A DNA stretch of 64,000 nt from Enoplolaimus lenunculus (Eukaryota; Nematoda; Enoplea; Enoplida; Thoracostomopsidae): contig JASANG010002592.1 in NCBI GenBank assembly GCA_030248215.1, positions 62,001-126,000 of the forward strand. The letters run 5' to 3'. Position numbers and translations under genes: made by a program. How positions within the stretch are numbered: the first letter of the stretch is position 1; the number at the start of each line of letters is the position of its first letter. The notes beneath the pieces were generated by a model. The model was given only the letters and a program-made list of their open reading frames with translations, did no database searches and had not been told where the DNA came from. This document shows, piece by piece, positions 11,452 to 22,574 of the stretch.

Positions 11452-12951
11452 TGCCAAAACTGTTCTTCATCGCCGCAGCAAACCTATAATTCTTTGTTAA
11501 ACATCTTACTTAGCTAATCAACTGTATGGGATTAATGTTACTTTATTACTTTATATTGTAAATAATTATTGTTGGGTGCTGTTTTGGACTTAAGCGGCCT
11601 ATATTCGTTGGGTCGGATAAATATTGGTCATCGGATGGCGGTTTTAAACAATTCCAGTATTGTTCACGTGCATTATTAACCTCATATATGGATCTTACAG
11701 GGCTTTTGCTAAATTGTGATATTCTGCTATTGTACCTACACAAGAACGATCAAAGTGCGGTAGCCATTTACAATCTTTAAGTATTTCGTTCATTCCATCT
11801 CGCAACGTACTCATTGTTAACGGACTACGTATATTCTGATGAGAATATTTTAGTTTAAGGTATATAATTGGTTATTAACATTACCTGATCAAATCGGCTG
11901 CAATCTTTGCAACCACCAATTTGTCAAAAATTCGCTACGATAAGTTGCTTTCCCGTTACGGAATAATTTTCACTTGCGCTACATGAAATTACGTGCAACG
12001 ATCTTAGGAGCAGCTGAATTAATTCTCATAAACTTTGTGTTTGAAAGCCTAGTATTGCTGTTTGATAATTTTAATTTCGCGGAGTAGTTAGTTACATTAA
12101 TTGCACAGTTAATTTGTTTTTTGGTTTAAATGAGATGTTTTTATAATTACACATGAAATATTAAATTCAAAATTGATCACAGTTCACCAATAAATAGTTT
12201 CGCAATATTTTTTATTAAGCAAAGCAGGCAAAGCTTTTTATGTTTTGTACTCGTCCGTCTGTCTGTCCATCCGAAAAGAATCTCAGGTACTACTGAACCG
12301 ATTTTGGAAAACTTTTCTGTTTGAAAGCTTACTATCGTGTGGTGTTCACCACGCATTGGCGTTTTAAAATTTTAAGCCATTTATTAGCTACAGGCTAATT
12401 AGTTTTATTGGTTAAACCTAAAATAGGACTTTTTACTGTATTTCACTAATTATTAATGTTACAAGCAATCTAATTCTAGTCCTAAAAGGGTTTTGGGTAC
12501 GAGAGATATGAATAAATTGTTTACAAACCCTTGAAACCGATAATTGAATAGTTATCTAATAGCTAATTTGCATAGTAGCGTTTATTACTAAGCCTAAATT
12601 ATGACTATTTTAATCATTTCACTGATTACTAGAAGAATGTAGGCGTTCCAAAATATGCGTTTGTGCTTTATAAGCTTGGACTAAGGTTTATGTTGTTGAT
12701 TTTAGTACGTTAATATATGTGGATATGAGTAATGGCTCAAGTCAACTATAGAGAGGCTCGCTCACTGTGGAACTTAGAGACGGGAACCTTATATATACTT
12801 AGGCTTAATATTATACGTCGGATTGGTCTTAGAATTCTTTTGGCTTTGGTTTAGGCATAGGTTTAAGCTTATGCTTAGTAGACAATCTGTATTGAATATA
12901 TAGGCCTGTGTAATCAGAAATGCTGATTTGTTTGTTACATATTATGTTTAG
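11452..12951. other. Intergenic region before the Rab exons
   Basis: I searched this stretch for a short exon encoding the first beta strand and the start of the P-loop of the Rab gene and found none with a suitable phase-1 donor. A segment at about 12240-12330 (TCCGTCTGTCTGTCC, then ACTGAACCGATTTTGG) resembles phrases common in short dispersed repeats of invertebrates, by memory only. A degenerate CTTAGG-type run lies at about 12800-12875. Confidence 0.5.
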
Positions 12952-14900
12952 GTGTTGGCAAAACAAGCATATTGATGCGGCTTCGCGGCCAGAATGTGGT
13001 TGAACATGACGTCAGTTCTACAATTGGTGCTTCGTTTTGTAGATTAAAACTGTAAGTCGCACTGAAAACAAAAATACTATGCACGTTCGCTGTGAAACCG
13101 AAAGTTCATATTGAAAAATTTTGCCGCCTTTTTATGTACTTTATTCTATTTTATATTGGAAATGTGTGGCTAAATTTATTCATTGTTTGGTGCATATGTA
13201 TATAGTTAAAAGCTAACTCAACGCAGCTCACTCATTAGTAACGCGTAACTCATTAGTTGCTTTAAATTTAGCTTATATACACTAGAATTTTTAACATGCT
13301 GTTCAAAATTGGTTCGTATATTTTAGCAGCTGTTGATACCGTTGGTTTAGTTAACGGTTTTATTTTGTTAACATTTTGTTATAGAAATATCGATGACAAT
13401 CCATTAGTGCTACAAGTTTGGGATACAGCGGGTCAAGAAAGATTTCGTTCAATGGTAAGCCAGTTTCGTATACACATTTTAGGAATTATATATGTTACTT
13501 AGTACGCTAGATAACAATAATTTTGACAAAATTCAACGTAATTCGTAGATTTCGCTAGCGTGATCCTCATATGTACTAAATTACAGCAAAACAAAAACTC
13601 GATAAATAAAGTTTAGCAACAACTGTTAAAGCGGAAAATTATTAATACCAAGAATACTAGTAATCCGGTGAAAAAATGCACGATTTATACCGGAATCGGA
13701 TGATAGCGAAAAATACCTGATTTGCCCACCCAACCAGAATTCCAGTTGCAACATTTTGCTGAAATGCAAAAAACCAACCGTACCTGCATTTAATCAATTT
13801 TTTTGAAAAAACCGCGATTGATCCTAAGTGACTTTTAAATTATGTTTTAGGTTCCAATGTACTATCGGGATGCAATCGGAGCCGTAGCAGTGTTTGACCT
13901 CACTGATATGCACACATTTTTAGAAGCCAAACAGTTTATTAAAAGTAAGTATTACGCAAATATTCGCAAAAGTATATTCAGTTTTCAGCTCATATTTAAT
14001 GATTATGTTTTCCTTATCAAAATTAACAAAACTTTATTGAAAACATTGCTAAAACTTAATATGTTTAATATTTATTTTAATATTTATTTAGTGTTTCTGG
14101 AATTTTTGCCAGTTAAGAGTTCATTGTGTTGACTGTTTTGGTAATTTTTGTCGCTATCTTTGCTGTTATGTTGGTATCCGGTTAATCTCTAAGCAAATAA
14201 AGATACCTACGTTAAACAGTGTGCGTGCCGCGTCAACATTACTGCTTGTTGTAGGCATTCAAAACTATAATTCCCAACCGCTTTGTTTGCTCCTACTTGG
14301 CAACAAGCATGATCTCATCCAGTCAAACCCTGCTCTTCGTGCTGTTACCCAAGATGAAGCGGTATCTTATGCTCAGTCTGTTTCCGCGGCTTACTTTGAA
14401 ACGTCTGCTATTACAAACACTGGTAAGAATGTGATACATGCTAGCGTCTGTTTTAAAATGCTACATTGGTATTCTTGTTACTGATGTTATGTTTGGTTTT
14501 GGATGGATTTATTAATTTTTTTAAAGTAGACTGGCTGAAGGCAGAAGTGTGGATACTCTTGGTGTTTGCGAATGCGATTACAAGTACCTAAATAGAATTT
14601 GTGTTTCTATTTTCATCACATGTCAATTTTATAGTTTTGTGTAAAATTTGCATTCGAATTAAATTTTAATTCTTCCTCACCATCGAATTAATAATATATT
14701 AAATTATTTTTTCAGTGTCTGTGGTACTTATAGGCATTGAAAACGCATTCCTGATACTAGGACGATCAATGGTAACTAAACAATTGAGAAAACACAGCTC
14801 ATGCGTAGATCTAATCGCTGAATTGGAACTGTCTGGTTCAAGCTCTGTCTCGGATACGTGTGGGTCGCATCGTCCCAAATGTTGTTCTGTCACCAGCTAA
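12952..14900 (+). CDS. Rab5/22-like small GTPase, five exons, first exon not found
   Basis: Exons 12952-13051, 13385-13454, 13851-13944, 14255-14422 and 14716-14900 (stop TAA) join in one frame of 204 residues. Seen: the second half of the P-loop (VGKTSI), switch I STIGASF with its conserved Thr, WDTAGQERF, MYYRDA, NKHD and ETSA, that is G1 (part) to G5 in order. IGASF, MYYRDA and ETSA recall the Rab5/21/22/31 group, which acts on endosomes. Entry at 12952 is phase 1, so an upstream exon must supply the start, beta 1 and the first P-loop Gly. The last exon ends CCSVTS: a double Cys for geranylgeranylation, but followed by four residues, more than the usual none to three. The G2 loop and the third (G3) region are intact, so the gene looks functional. 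Exact Rab class uncertain; a lineage-specific Rab is possible. Confidence 0.87.
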
Positions 14901-14902
14901 TG

Positions 14903-14940
14903 ATAGTGGTTTTGCCGCAGATAGTGGTTTCGCCGCAGAA
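14903..14940. repeat. Two-copy short tandem repeat in Rab 3' UTR
   Basis: ATAGTGGTTTTGCCGCAG is followed directly by ATAGTGGTTTCGCCGCAG, just after the stop codon. It is probably a slippage duplication in the 3' UTR. Confidence 0.8.
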
Positions 14941-15119
14941 GTGTAGCACAATATATCTATGGTCACGTGGCTCTTATTTAGTTTCCTGCCGTTTACATTG
15001 TAGAAATAGTATGTTGGCATTGTTTTTAATCCAGTAGTTTTGTCCTGCTTTATTATATCATTTAGTGAAATTGTATATGAATTTTAATTAGTTTTATTTT
15101 TTTTGTGAAAACGATTTCT

Positions 15120-15125
15120 AATAAA
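15120..15125 (+). terminator. Poly(A) signal of the Rab-like gene
   Basis: AATAAA lies 220 bases after the Rab stop codon, at the usual kind of spacing for a short 3' UTR. Inference from position only. Confidence 0.55.
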
Positions 15126-15832
15126 ATATTGTGAAGGAGTCGATGGAGAAACGCATAATTTAAAATATTCGATAAATACGAAAGTTGTGAAATATGAATT
15201 TTATAACCCGTGTTATTGTATCATTTTAGTTTTGTGATCTGGATTTATATTTGCTTCCTTGTCAGTGTTTCTATGTTTGATTGCGACTGTGTTTTGAGTG
15301 TCGTGCCGCGATTGTGCTATATAACATCATATATGGGTGATTGTATATATAGTTTTAAACATTATCTCGTGTTACAATAATATACCATGTAGAATTGTTT
15401 TCAAGTATATCCAGGTTTTTACTTAATTTCTCCTTTTCTTATTATACTTTTATGTATTTGAAAAGCGAATCCACACGAATTTTTGAACCATCTGCTGTCC
15501 AATTGCGGAGTAATTACCAAATATCCTTAATTTTACACTTATTATATCTACGAAAATCTAAGCTCTTTTGATTTTATGTTTGATATTTGTATTTTGTGGC
15601 GTGTATGGATGATGCTATATATACGAATTATGTGAAGTGGTGGTTATAATTCGGTTTAGTAAAGTTTATGCATTGTATGTTAGAGTGGTAATAGGTGTTT
15701 TAACCTACGTGCATTGAAGTTTTGGAACCGGTATTGGTGACTGAGGTATATATAATGTATAACATTTGTGGCCAGTGTAGAGACAGGGTTTTCCCGTTTT
15801 GCAAGCTGGAAAATATATAAATAGGATTGCAG
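15126..15832. other. AT-rich intergenic DNA
   Basis: Low-complexity, T-rich sequence with scattered TATATA. No gene, inverted repeat or tandem repeat recognised. Confidence 0.6.
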
Positions 15833-16345
15833 GGCAAATCAATAGAACGTGGCCGTAACAACAGTATAAAAAGCATATTACTAAGGCTGAGCCTACGTGT
15901 AAAGGATTAACCTATGACAGGGTACAACCAGAGGTCCGGCTCTGGCTCCGGCAGCAAATCGGCCTTCGGCTCCGGTACAATTTTTGCCGGAGGTTCGGGC
16001 AGTTTCGGTAGTAAAATTTTGCAAAATTTATCTTTCTAGTGCGTTTCGTTCTACTTTGTAAAAATTTTCAGGAAGGAATTTTCGAAATTTCGCGGAAAAT
16101 TGGCGTAAAATGACACAACCTAAACAGCATATTGCAGATACTGGCAAAAATTAGCTAATCAACCATCATTTTTACTCCCTAACTTCGCCTCCGGCTCCGG
16201 CTAGTTTCGTTGACTTCCGGCTCTGACATTTTTCAACTTTGGTTGCACTCTGGTCTACGCCTAAGCAAAAGATTTGTCTAAAGCTTAAGCTTACTCTAGG
16301 TACAGTCACAAGGGAAGCGGTCCTGCTCTGATCTTTACATTGACC
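15833..16345. mobile_element. Hexamer-core element split by a nested insertion
   Basis: The left end GGCAAATCAATAGAACGTGG and the inverse of the right end GGTCAATGTAAAGATCAGAG resemble the ends of the elements at 6238 and 52314. Both are followed inward by the family's AGTATAAAAAGCATATTAC / ACTCTAGGTACAGT-type segments and CCTAAG-like hexamers (15880-15900, 16258-16300). The middle is occupied by the CAGGGTACAACC-ended element at 15917-16252. No target duplication could be recognised, so the copy is probably old. Confidence 0.6.
15917..16252. mobile_element. hAT-like MITE with CAGGGTACAACC ends, copy A
   Basis: Inverted ends CAGGGTACAACCAGAGGT and, on the other strand, CAGAGTGCAACC. The interior has CCGGCTCCGG-type repeats near both ends and an AT-rich middle (GCAGATACTGGC). 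It aligns along its length with copies at 16568-17032 and 17102-17455. The flanking octamers ACCTATGA and GTCTACGC agree at only four of eight positions. It sits within a hexamer-core element. The hAT call rests on CAG ends and on the 8-bp duplications of the sister copies. Confidence 0.7.
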
Positions 16346-16567
16346 CTGTCACTATATGTAAATTGGTGATTGATGTCGCAACTTTAACATAAACGAATGG
16401 AGCTTTCAAAGTTTGATATATTTAAATTTGTTTTACTGTGCAAATTTTGTAATGCGCAACTGTAACACGTCGACTTTAAGCATAAACGTTACACTAATTT
16501 TTTGCTTAGGCCTAAGCTCATTCTTACCGTTTGGTTAAACCTTTAAAGCTCTAGAGTATGCTTATAC
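16346..16567. other. AT-rich spacer with CTTAGG-like hexamers
   Basis: Spacer between two nested transposon groups. Its end (from about 16507, CTTAGGCCTAAGCTC, to GTATGCTTATAC at 16567) continues, after the insertion at 16568-17032, as TACTCTTGCGGTCCTGCTC. This reconstructs the inner right part of a hexamer-core element ending near 17063. Confidence 0.5.
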
Positions 16568-17032
16568 CAGGATACAACCGTAGATCTGCCTCCGGCTTCA
16601 GCTGAAAATAGTCCCCCGGCTTAAGGTTCGGGCAGTTTCGCGAGTATAATTTTGCATAATCTTGCAAAAATTATCTTTGTCGCATTTCGTTTTACTTTTG
16701 TCACAATTTTCAGGAAAACATTTACAACATGTCGCAAAAATTACCGTAAAACCAAACAATTTAACAACATATTGCAGATATTGGCTGACAATTAACTAAT
16801 TAACCATCATTATTACTATCTAGTTTCTCCTCACCTCCGGCTCTGGCGTGTTTCCTTGACCTTCGGCTCCTGTATTTTCCACCTCGGGTTGCACGCTGAC
16901 AGATATATTGGCTAAAATAAACTTATTATTAACCATCATTAAACTACTAAATTCCGCCTCACCTCCGGCCCCGGCTCCACAAAGTTTCGTTGACATCCGG
17001 CTCCGGTATTTTCCACCTCCGGTTGCACCCTC
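16568..17032. mobile_element. hAT-like MITE, copy B, with internal partial duplication
   Basis: Starts CAGGATACAACCG and ends CCGGTTGCACCCTC. The flanking octamers GCTTATAC (16560-16567) and TCTTGTAC (17033-17040) agree at six of eight positions. From about 16906 the right-hand part (from CAGATAT-TGGCTAAAAT onward) is repeated, so this copy is about 130 bp longer than its sisters. The insertion splits a hexamer-core element: the uninterrupted junction TGCTTATACTACT is seen in the 52314-52512 copy. Confidence 0.75.
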
Positions 17033-17101
17033 TCTTGTACTACTCTTGCGGTCCTGCTCTATACATTGGCTCATGTTTGTAACGAACTGATGGTAACCAA
17101 G
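17033..17101. mobile_element. Right end of an interrupted hexamer-core element
   Basis: GCGGTCCTGCTCTATACATT followed by GGC near 17052-17074 matches the right-end sequence of the family at 6238-6428 and 52314-52512. The left end was not recognised. Its interior was split by copy B. Confidence 0.5.
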
Positions 17102-17455
17102 CATGGGTACGACCGCAGGTCTGCCTCCGGCTCCGGCAGAAAATCGGCCTCCGGCTCCTGCTCCGGTAGAATTTTTGCCGGAGGATCTGGCAATTTTGGT
17201 AGTAAAATTTTTGCAGAATTTAGCAAAATCTATCTGTTAGTGTGTTTCGGTTTACTTTGTCACAATTTTCAGAAAACCATTTCCGAAATTTCCCAGAAAA
17301 TTAACGTAAAACCAAACAACTTAACAACATATTGCAGATATTGGCTAAAATTAACTATCATTTTTACTACATAATTTCGCCTCACCTCCGACTCCAGCTC
17401 CGGCAAGTTTCGTTGACCTCCGGCTCCGGTATTTTTCACCTCCGGTTGCACTCTG
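17102..17455. mobile_element. hAT-like MITE with CAGGGTACAACC-type ends, copy D
   Basis: Starts CATGGGTACGACCGCAGGT and ends with the inverse of CAGAGTGCAACCGGAGGTG. The flanking octamers TAACCAAG (17094-17101) and TAGCCAAT (17456-17463) agree at six of eight positions. The GC-rich CCGGCTCCGG subterminal blocks and AT-rich centre match copies A and B. It has no coding capacity. Confidence 0.75.
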
Positions 17456-17463
17456 TAGCCAAT

Positions 17464-17987
17464 GGACGTTTCTAATAAGCATGATGGATGTTTTTATAGT
17501 TGTGTAAAATATAGCACTGAGTTCAGCTGAAGTATTTCGCGTTATGTATTTGCTGCCCTACAGAACTTAGAAATCTTCTCGGACTCGAGCATCAAACTGA
17601 TGTAGTTGAGCGGTCATTGTAATCCTTGCTTGACATAAAATCTAACGCGAAACAAAATATTTGTATGAGAAAGGGTTAGTTAATTGATCAATAAGAATTT
17701 AGTACAATCGCGACGGAAGTGCTGACCGAACGTATTAAAACTTCAAAAATCGAATGTTAAAAGCGAAAGCTTTATATGTATATTTACTAAAAATGAAACA
17801 ACTCTGTTTCAGCCAGGTATCCTAACTTTTTGAATGGTGTGTAATATTGTAAATCTCGGCTATATATAATTTTAAAGAGCATAGAATTACTTCAGACTGC
17901 TTGGCTCACACTCATTTTCAATTTTCGCAGTTCAATTAATATTGTATCTCCGTTGAATTTTTTGTCACTTTATAAGAAAAATAAAAG
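17464..17987. other. AT-rich intergenic DNA
   Basis: No gene or repeat structure recognised. Confidence 0.6.
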
Positions 17988-17989
17988 TA

Positions 17990-18373
17990 CTGTAGTGACC
18001 AGAATAAGAGGGGATGACTGATGTTTTTCGGTTACACACTGTTATTTATTTTTAACCCACCCTCTGCCGCCCTTCGTTACTAGTATATATCCGATATTGC
18101 AAATATGTGTTGAATTAAACGTTAATTTGTCTTGTGTCAATAGCTTGAGCGATAATGCAAGATTCAAAACTTAAGTATGCTTTAAAGTTTCGAACTCGAG
18201 TTTATTTGGTCCTGGAATCATTTATTCGCCACAATTCAGGATAATTGACATTTATGGACTCTAATTTGGTTTTATCGACTCTATACATCCGCTTTTACGG
18301 ACTCTTATTAGGGATGCGGACTCCTATTGATTGGAACTCAAAATGGGAACCCCCTCTTATTCGGGCAGTACAG
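17990..18373. mobile_element. TA-flanked MITE with CTGTANTGACCC ends, copy 1
   Basis: The left end CTGTAGTGACCAGAATAAG and the inverse of the right end CTGTACTGCCCGAATAAGAG are near-identical and continue as AGGGG. The element is flanked by TA on both sides (17988-17989, 18374-18375). Copies 2 (28124-28543) and 3 (36113 to about 36511) share the interior (GATAATGCA, TTTATTTGGTCCTGGA, CTCCTATTGATTGG). A TA target and CWGTA-type ends suit the Tc1/mariner/pogo group; that is inference. Non-coding. Confidence 0.75.
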
Positions 18374-18866
18374 TAGGTCCTATATATTAATTTAAAGTTG
18401 TAGTGAACTGGATTGTTCCATATTCACGGCCGAACATTATATTAGTACGCATTTAGGTTTCAGTGATATTCAAACTGTTTTATTTTTGAAAATTTATGCA
18501 GCGCATACGCTAGCAATCTGTGAACAATTCCACACATTGCGTAATAGTAGTGGTTAGTGCAAATATATATTAAATCGTTTTTCTTAGGTGCGAACCAGTT
18601 TTCTATAGCTAGGTTAGTAATTCCTGGCTATTACAGTTATTTATATTTAACGCGTGTTTTTAGTTTCAAAAACCATTTCACTTATCCATCACAGCTGATT
18701 ACTCTTTTTCTATTTTCCACTTTCAGTTTTTCATTTGAAACATTTTAAACGTTTTCGGTCGACATTTATACGAGGCGCACGGCGCTATTAATATCATGTC
18801 GTTAAACTGTACTCGCTGTGTTAAAATTACCATATTATATGCTTTTATTTTATATGTGTGTTTATA
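18374..18866. other. AT-rich DNA before the 4.66-kb element
   Basis: No gene recognised. It ends at the target duplication of the large element (18867-18874). Confidence 0.55.
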
Positions 18867-18896
18867 GCTGGGTTGGCCAATGTTACTTTAAAGGCC

Positions 18897-19012
18897 GTCC
18901 CATTTTCCCGGGACAGAAATGTACCAGGAGTACCTGTCCCATTTTCCCGGGACAGAAATGTACCAGGAGTACCTGTCCCATTTTCCCGGGACAGCAATGT
19001 ACCACGAGTACA
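18897..19012. repeat. 39-bp tandem repeat, three copies
   Basis: Units start at 18897, 18936 and 18975, each beginning GTCCCATTTTCCCGGGACAG and running through ATGTACCAGGAGTACCT. The first two are identical; the third has a few changes. The first unit overlaps the terminal inverted repeat of the 4.66-kb element, so the array has grown out of the element's own end. Confidence 0.92.
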
Positions 19013-19028
19013 TTCCAAAAATATAATT

Positions 19029-19589
19029 GGGACAGCGGGACAGTTGAGACAGATGAGACAGGGGGACAGCTTGGACAGTTGGGACACTTTGGACATATGG
19101 GACACTTGTGACAGATGGGACAGTTGGGACAGATGAGACAGTTGGGACAGCTGGGACAGCTGGGACAGATGGGACATTTGGGACAGTTGGGACAGCGGGA
19201 CAGATGGGACACTTGGGAGAGATGGGACAGTTGGGACAGATGGGACAGTTGGGACAGATGGGGCAGTTGGGACAGATGGGACAGTTGGGACAGATGAGAC
19301 AGCTGGGACAGATGGGACATTTGGGACAGTTGGGACAGTTGGGACAGCGGGACAGATGGGACAGTTGGGACAGACGGGACAGTTGGGACAGTTGGGACAG
19401 ATGGGGCAGTTGGGACAGTTGGGACAGATGGGACAGTTGGGACAGATGGGGCAGTTGGGACAGATGGGACAGTTGGGACAGATGAGACAGTTGGGACAGA
19501 TGGGACATTTGGGACAGTTGGGACAGCGGGACAGATGGGACAGTTGGGACAGACGGGACAGTTGGGACACTTAGGACAGATGGGACAGA
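19029..19589. repeat. GGGACAG minisatellite (9/18-bp units)
   Basis: About 560 bp of near-regular 9-bp units GGGACAGTT / GGGACAGAT, with higher-order blocks repeating (the block containing GGGACAGCGGGACAGATG recurs near 19189, 19342 and 19520). All units face the same way, so the + strand is G-rich and C-poor. The GGGACAG word is also part of the element's terminal repeat (CCCGGGACAG). Long frames on both strands are caused by the unit length being a multiple of three. Confidence 0.93.
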
Positions 19590-19756
19590 TATATCTGTGT
19601 ATATATATGTATATATAATATATATGTATATATGTGTATATATGTATTATATATAAACATATATAGATACATACATACACATATGTACATATATATACAT
19701 TTATATACACATATATATACATAGATATGTATATATGTATATATTATATATACCTA
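19589..19756. repeat. TATATG/TATACA microsatellite
   Basis: An AT-dinucleotide tract with regular G or C interruptions directly follows the minisatellite inside the 4.66-kb element. Confidence 0.9.
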
Positions 19757-21369
19757 CGTAAATATATCTGCCTGTGCATATGTAAACAGGAGCGCATAAG
19801 TGTGCCCGCCGGGTATATTTGTAACACAGCGAACTTAAAAAATTCAACTTCAAACTCGGTCAGCACTCTGGAGAACAACTTCTTAATTAAGTTCGAGGGT
19901 TACCAAAGCAAGCACAAATTTCTAATTCTCTTACAATAAAAATCGCACGATCAATAAATCTAAGCAACTTAATTAAACTCAAGCCCCATGGCAGAAACAG
20001 ATGCTTAAACTTTCCTATGCCCCAAAAATATCACAGATCGCGTAACACAAAATAAGTACTTTCAGAACCATAAAACAAGCCGCAGAACAATAAAATTACG
20101 GCTCCCTTGAAGGGTAAAACACTCTTAAATATCAATCTGTGACTACTCCGCAAATCATTAGACCATTTAAAACCCCAAAATAGCACTAATTGACACCGCA
20201 GAATACTTGTAATCAACATTATACAAACCACGAAACTTCTTGTCTTACCAGATAAACTACACAACTACGTATTTATGAAATATTATTTGAAACTTAGGGT
20301 CTCCTTGCGGAATGAATTCTCGTATGCACGCTATAATATTCCAATCATAAAAATTCCAAAAAACCGGCTTAGCAATAAATATCGCACACGAATTTTCACA
20401 AAAATTCCACTTTAGCGCAAAAATCAGTCAGAAATTCCACTTAGGCTTCACAACTTATCGTACACAATGGGCTCCAAATACTCTTATCTCAAAAATACAG
20501 TACAGTTATCTCGACACTAAACGCTCACTTCGCGTGCAGCTATAACAAATAACTCCCCAAAATCGTTAAACTCTAAAATCATAAACTACAAAACACAAAA
20601 TCCGCTAAGCCGTCGGGCAGCAACTCGCTCCCGTATACCACTACGCCCTCGAACCCAACTTGCTCTGCGCTTATATATCCGTAAACCGAAAGGTTAATTG
20701 AGTTCTAGGAATTTATGATAAAAATTTAAAACTTTTCAAAAATGCTGGAAAACCACTGAATTTAACTTAAAAAGGTTTATATTAAAAATTTCGAACTTAA
20801 AATTTTGCTAAAATCTAACAAAAAGCTGTTTTGTCTTAAAAATTTAGTTTTTAGATGAAAATTTAAACTTTTAAAATAGCTCAAAAATCTAAAGTATGTT
20901 GTTTTAACCCAAGTAATTTATTTTAAACACAAAATTGATCTTTCAAATCGCATAAAAAGTGAAAAAATCCACTATTTTGACGAAAATCCGTAATTTTCAA
21001 AACAAAATTTCAGTCAAAAATTACAAAAATTTACCTAAAAACCATGTTTTGTCGTCCAAGAGTTGTTTTACTGGTCTTCCAATTCTCAGAATTACCATCT
21101 TTTCAATTTTACTTAGGGAGGCTACTGGATCGCTTAATTATTTCAGTTAAAAATAAGTAGCTACACATCCCAATCATAATCCGTAAGGATGCCATAAATT
21201 TAAATCCTACAGTCAACGTCTTTACTAACATATTACCGTATCTCCTACTCCAATCCTAAAGTAGCAGCACACAAAACCAAAAATCCTGCTTGTCGCAAAG
21301 AATTTGCGCAGAACCCGTATACCAATGATACAACAACGTTGACGCATGTCAGGCCTGTAGAAATATATA
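19757..21369. other. Interior of the 4.66-kb element, A-rich, non-coding
   Basis: A-rich, low-complexity DNA between the microsatellite and the nested fold-back. No motif of a transposase or other protein was recognised in any frame. Confidence 0.6.
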
Positions 21370-22492
21370 CAAGTTGTTAAAGTGCCCCTAACCGGGCCAT
21401 AGAAAAAAATATGTTTTGAAAATATATTTGATGTGTAACGTGTAAAGTTTAGAAACAAGGGACTCGAACAAATTTTGAAAGTTAAATTCATGTACTACCT
21501 TTTTTCCCAAAAATCGGGCTTATTTTCCAGGACAGCATATTTCAGATTGCCAAAAAAGTTTTGGCGGTCACAAGCAAGCTGTGATGTGTCACACAGAAAC
21601 ATATTCACAGCTTTGGGCGGCCATAAATCAAACAGTATTATATTTGATGTTTTCCTTCGGTTAAAAAGAAATTTGACAATGTAATCTCTTTATTTCATGA
21701 TAAAATTTTGAAGAACCCTTGTGAAGTCTGCGTACCTGAATTGTACTGGCAAAGTGCAATATTTTCTGAAACTTTATATATTCGTTTATAATTTTGCGTA
21801 ATTTAGCATTCGTTTACAGCATGAACCAGGAAGCAACCGTAGGTTAAAATACCGGAGTCAGAGTTGAACCAAAATTTGCCTTAGTCGGAGAGGTCGATTT
21901 TATGCCGGAGACGAAGGCTGACGTCGCATTATACTGTGCTATGAACAATGGGCAACTCAAAAACAAAGGTTAAGATTTCGATAAAACTAAAGTTGGTTAT
22001 AAAGCTTCACACTGCCATCTATCTTTGTAAATTATCATTTTTGTATAAAATCCACACAGGGTTAGAAATTTGTGCCGTGAATAATGGCACTTATTTGTGC
22101 CAGTAGTAGTAAACAGGTAAACATTTGTTTCATGCTGCTTGAATAAGATGAAAATCACATCTCCACATCGCATGTTCAAAGCGTCTATCCCCATGAGTCA
22201 TTTTTTGCGATAACGGGTAATTCAGAAAATTACAAAACTATAAAACAAAGCTGTGAATATGTTTCTGTGTGACACATCACAGCTTGCTTGTGACCGCCAA
22301 AACTTTTTTGGCAATCTGAAATATGCTGTCCTGGAAAATAAGCCCGATTTTTGTGAAAAAAGGTAGTACATGAATTTAACTTTCAAAATTTGTTCCAGTC
22401 TCTGGTTTCTAAACTTTACACGTTACACATCAAATATATTTTCAAAACATATCTTTTTCTATGGCCCGGTTAGGGGCACTTTAACAACTTGT
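21370..22492. mobile_element. Fold-back element nested in the 4.66-kb element
   Basis: Two arms of about 246 bp are inverted copies of each other: left 21370-21615 (starting ACAAGTTGTTAAAGTGCCCC), right 22246-22492. They differ at only a few positions by eye. Between them are about 630 bp with no frame of note; around 21835-21920 there is a CCGGAGTC-rich patch that vaguely recalls the hAT-like family. No clear target duplication was found. Long near-identical arms suggest a comparatively young fold-back or long-TIR element. Confidence 0.85.
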
Positions 22493-22574
22493 TTCACAAC
22501 TTTACAAAAGTAACTTTGTTCTGATACGGGTATAGATACTGAGAAGATCGAACAACAAACAAAATTGAATTGAT

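Noticed and set aside
18897-19589. CRISPR-like array
   Set aside because: Units are directly adjacent with no unique spacers, and the host is a eukaryote.
18845-19722. Long open frames (up to 279 codons) on both strands rich in Cys-Pro or Gly-Gln repeats
   Set aside because: They are produced by the GGGACAG minisatellite, whose 9/18-bp unit is a multiple of three and so keeps several frames open on both strands. There is no non-repetitive domain and no start context.
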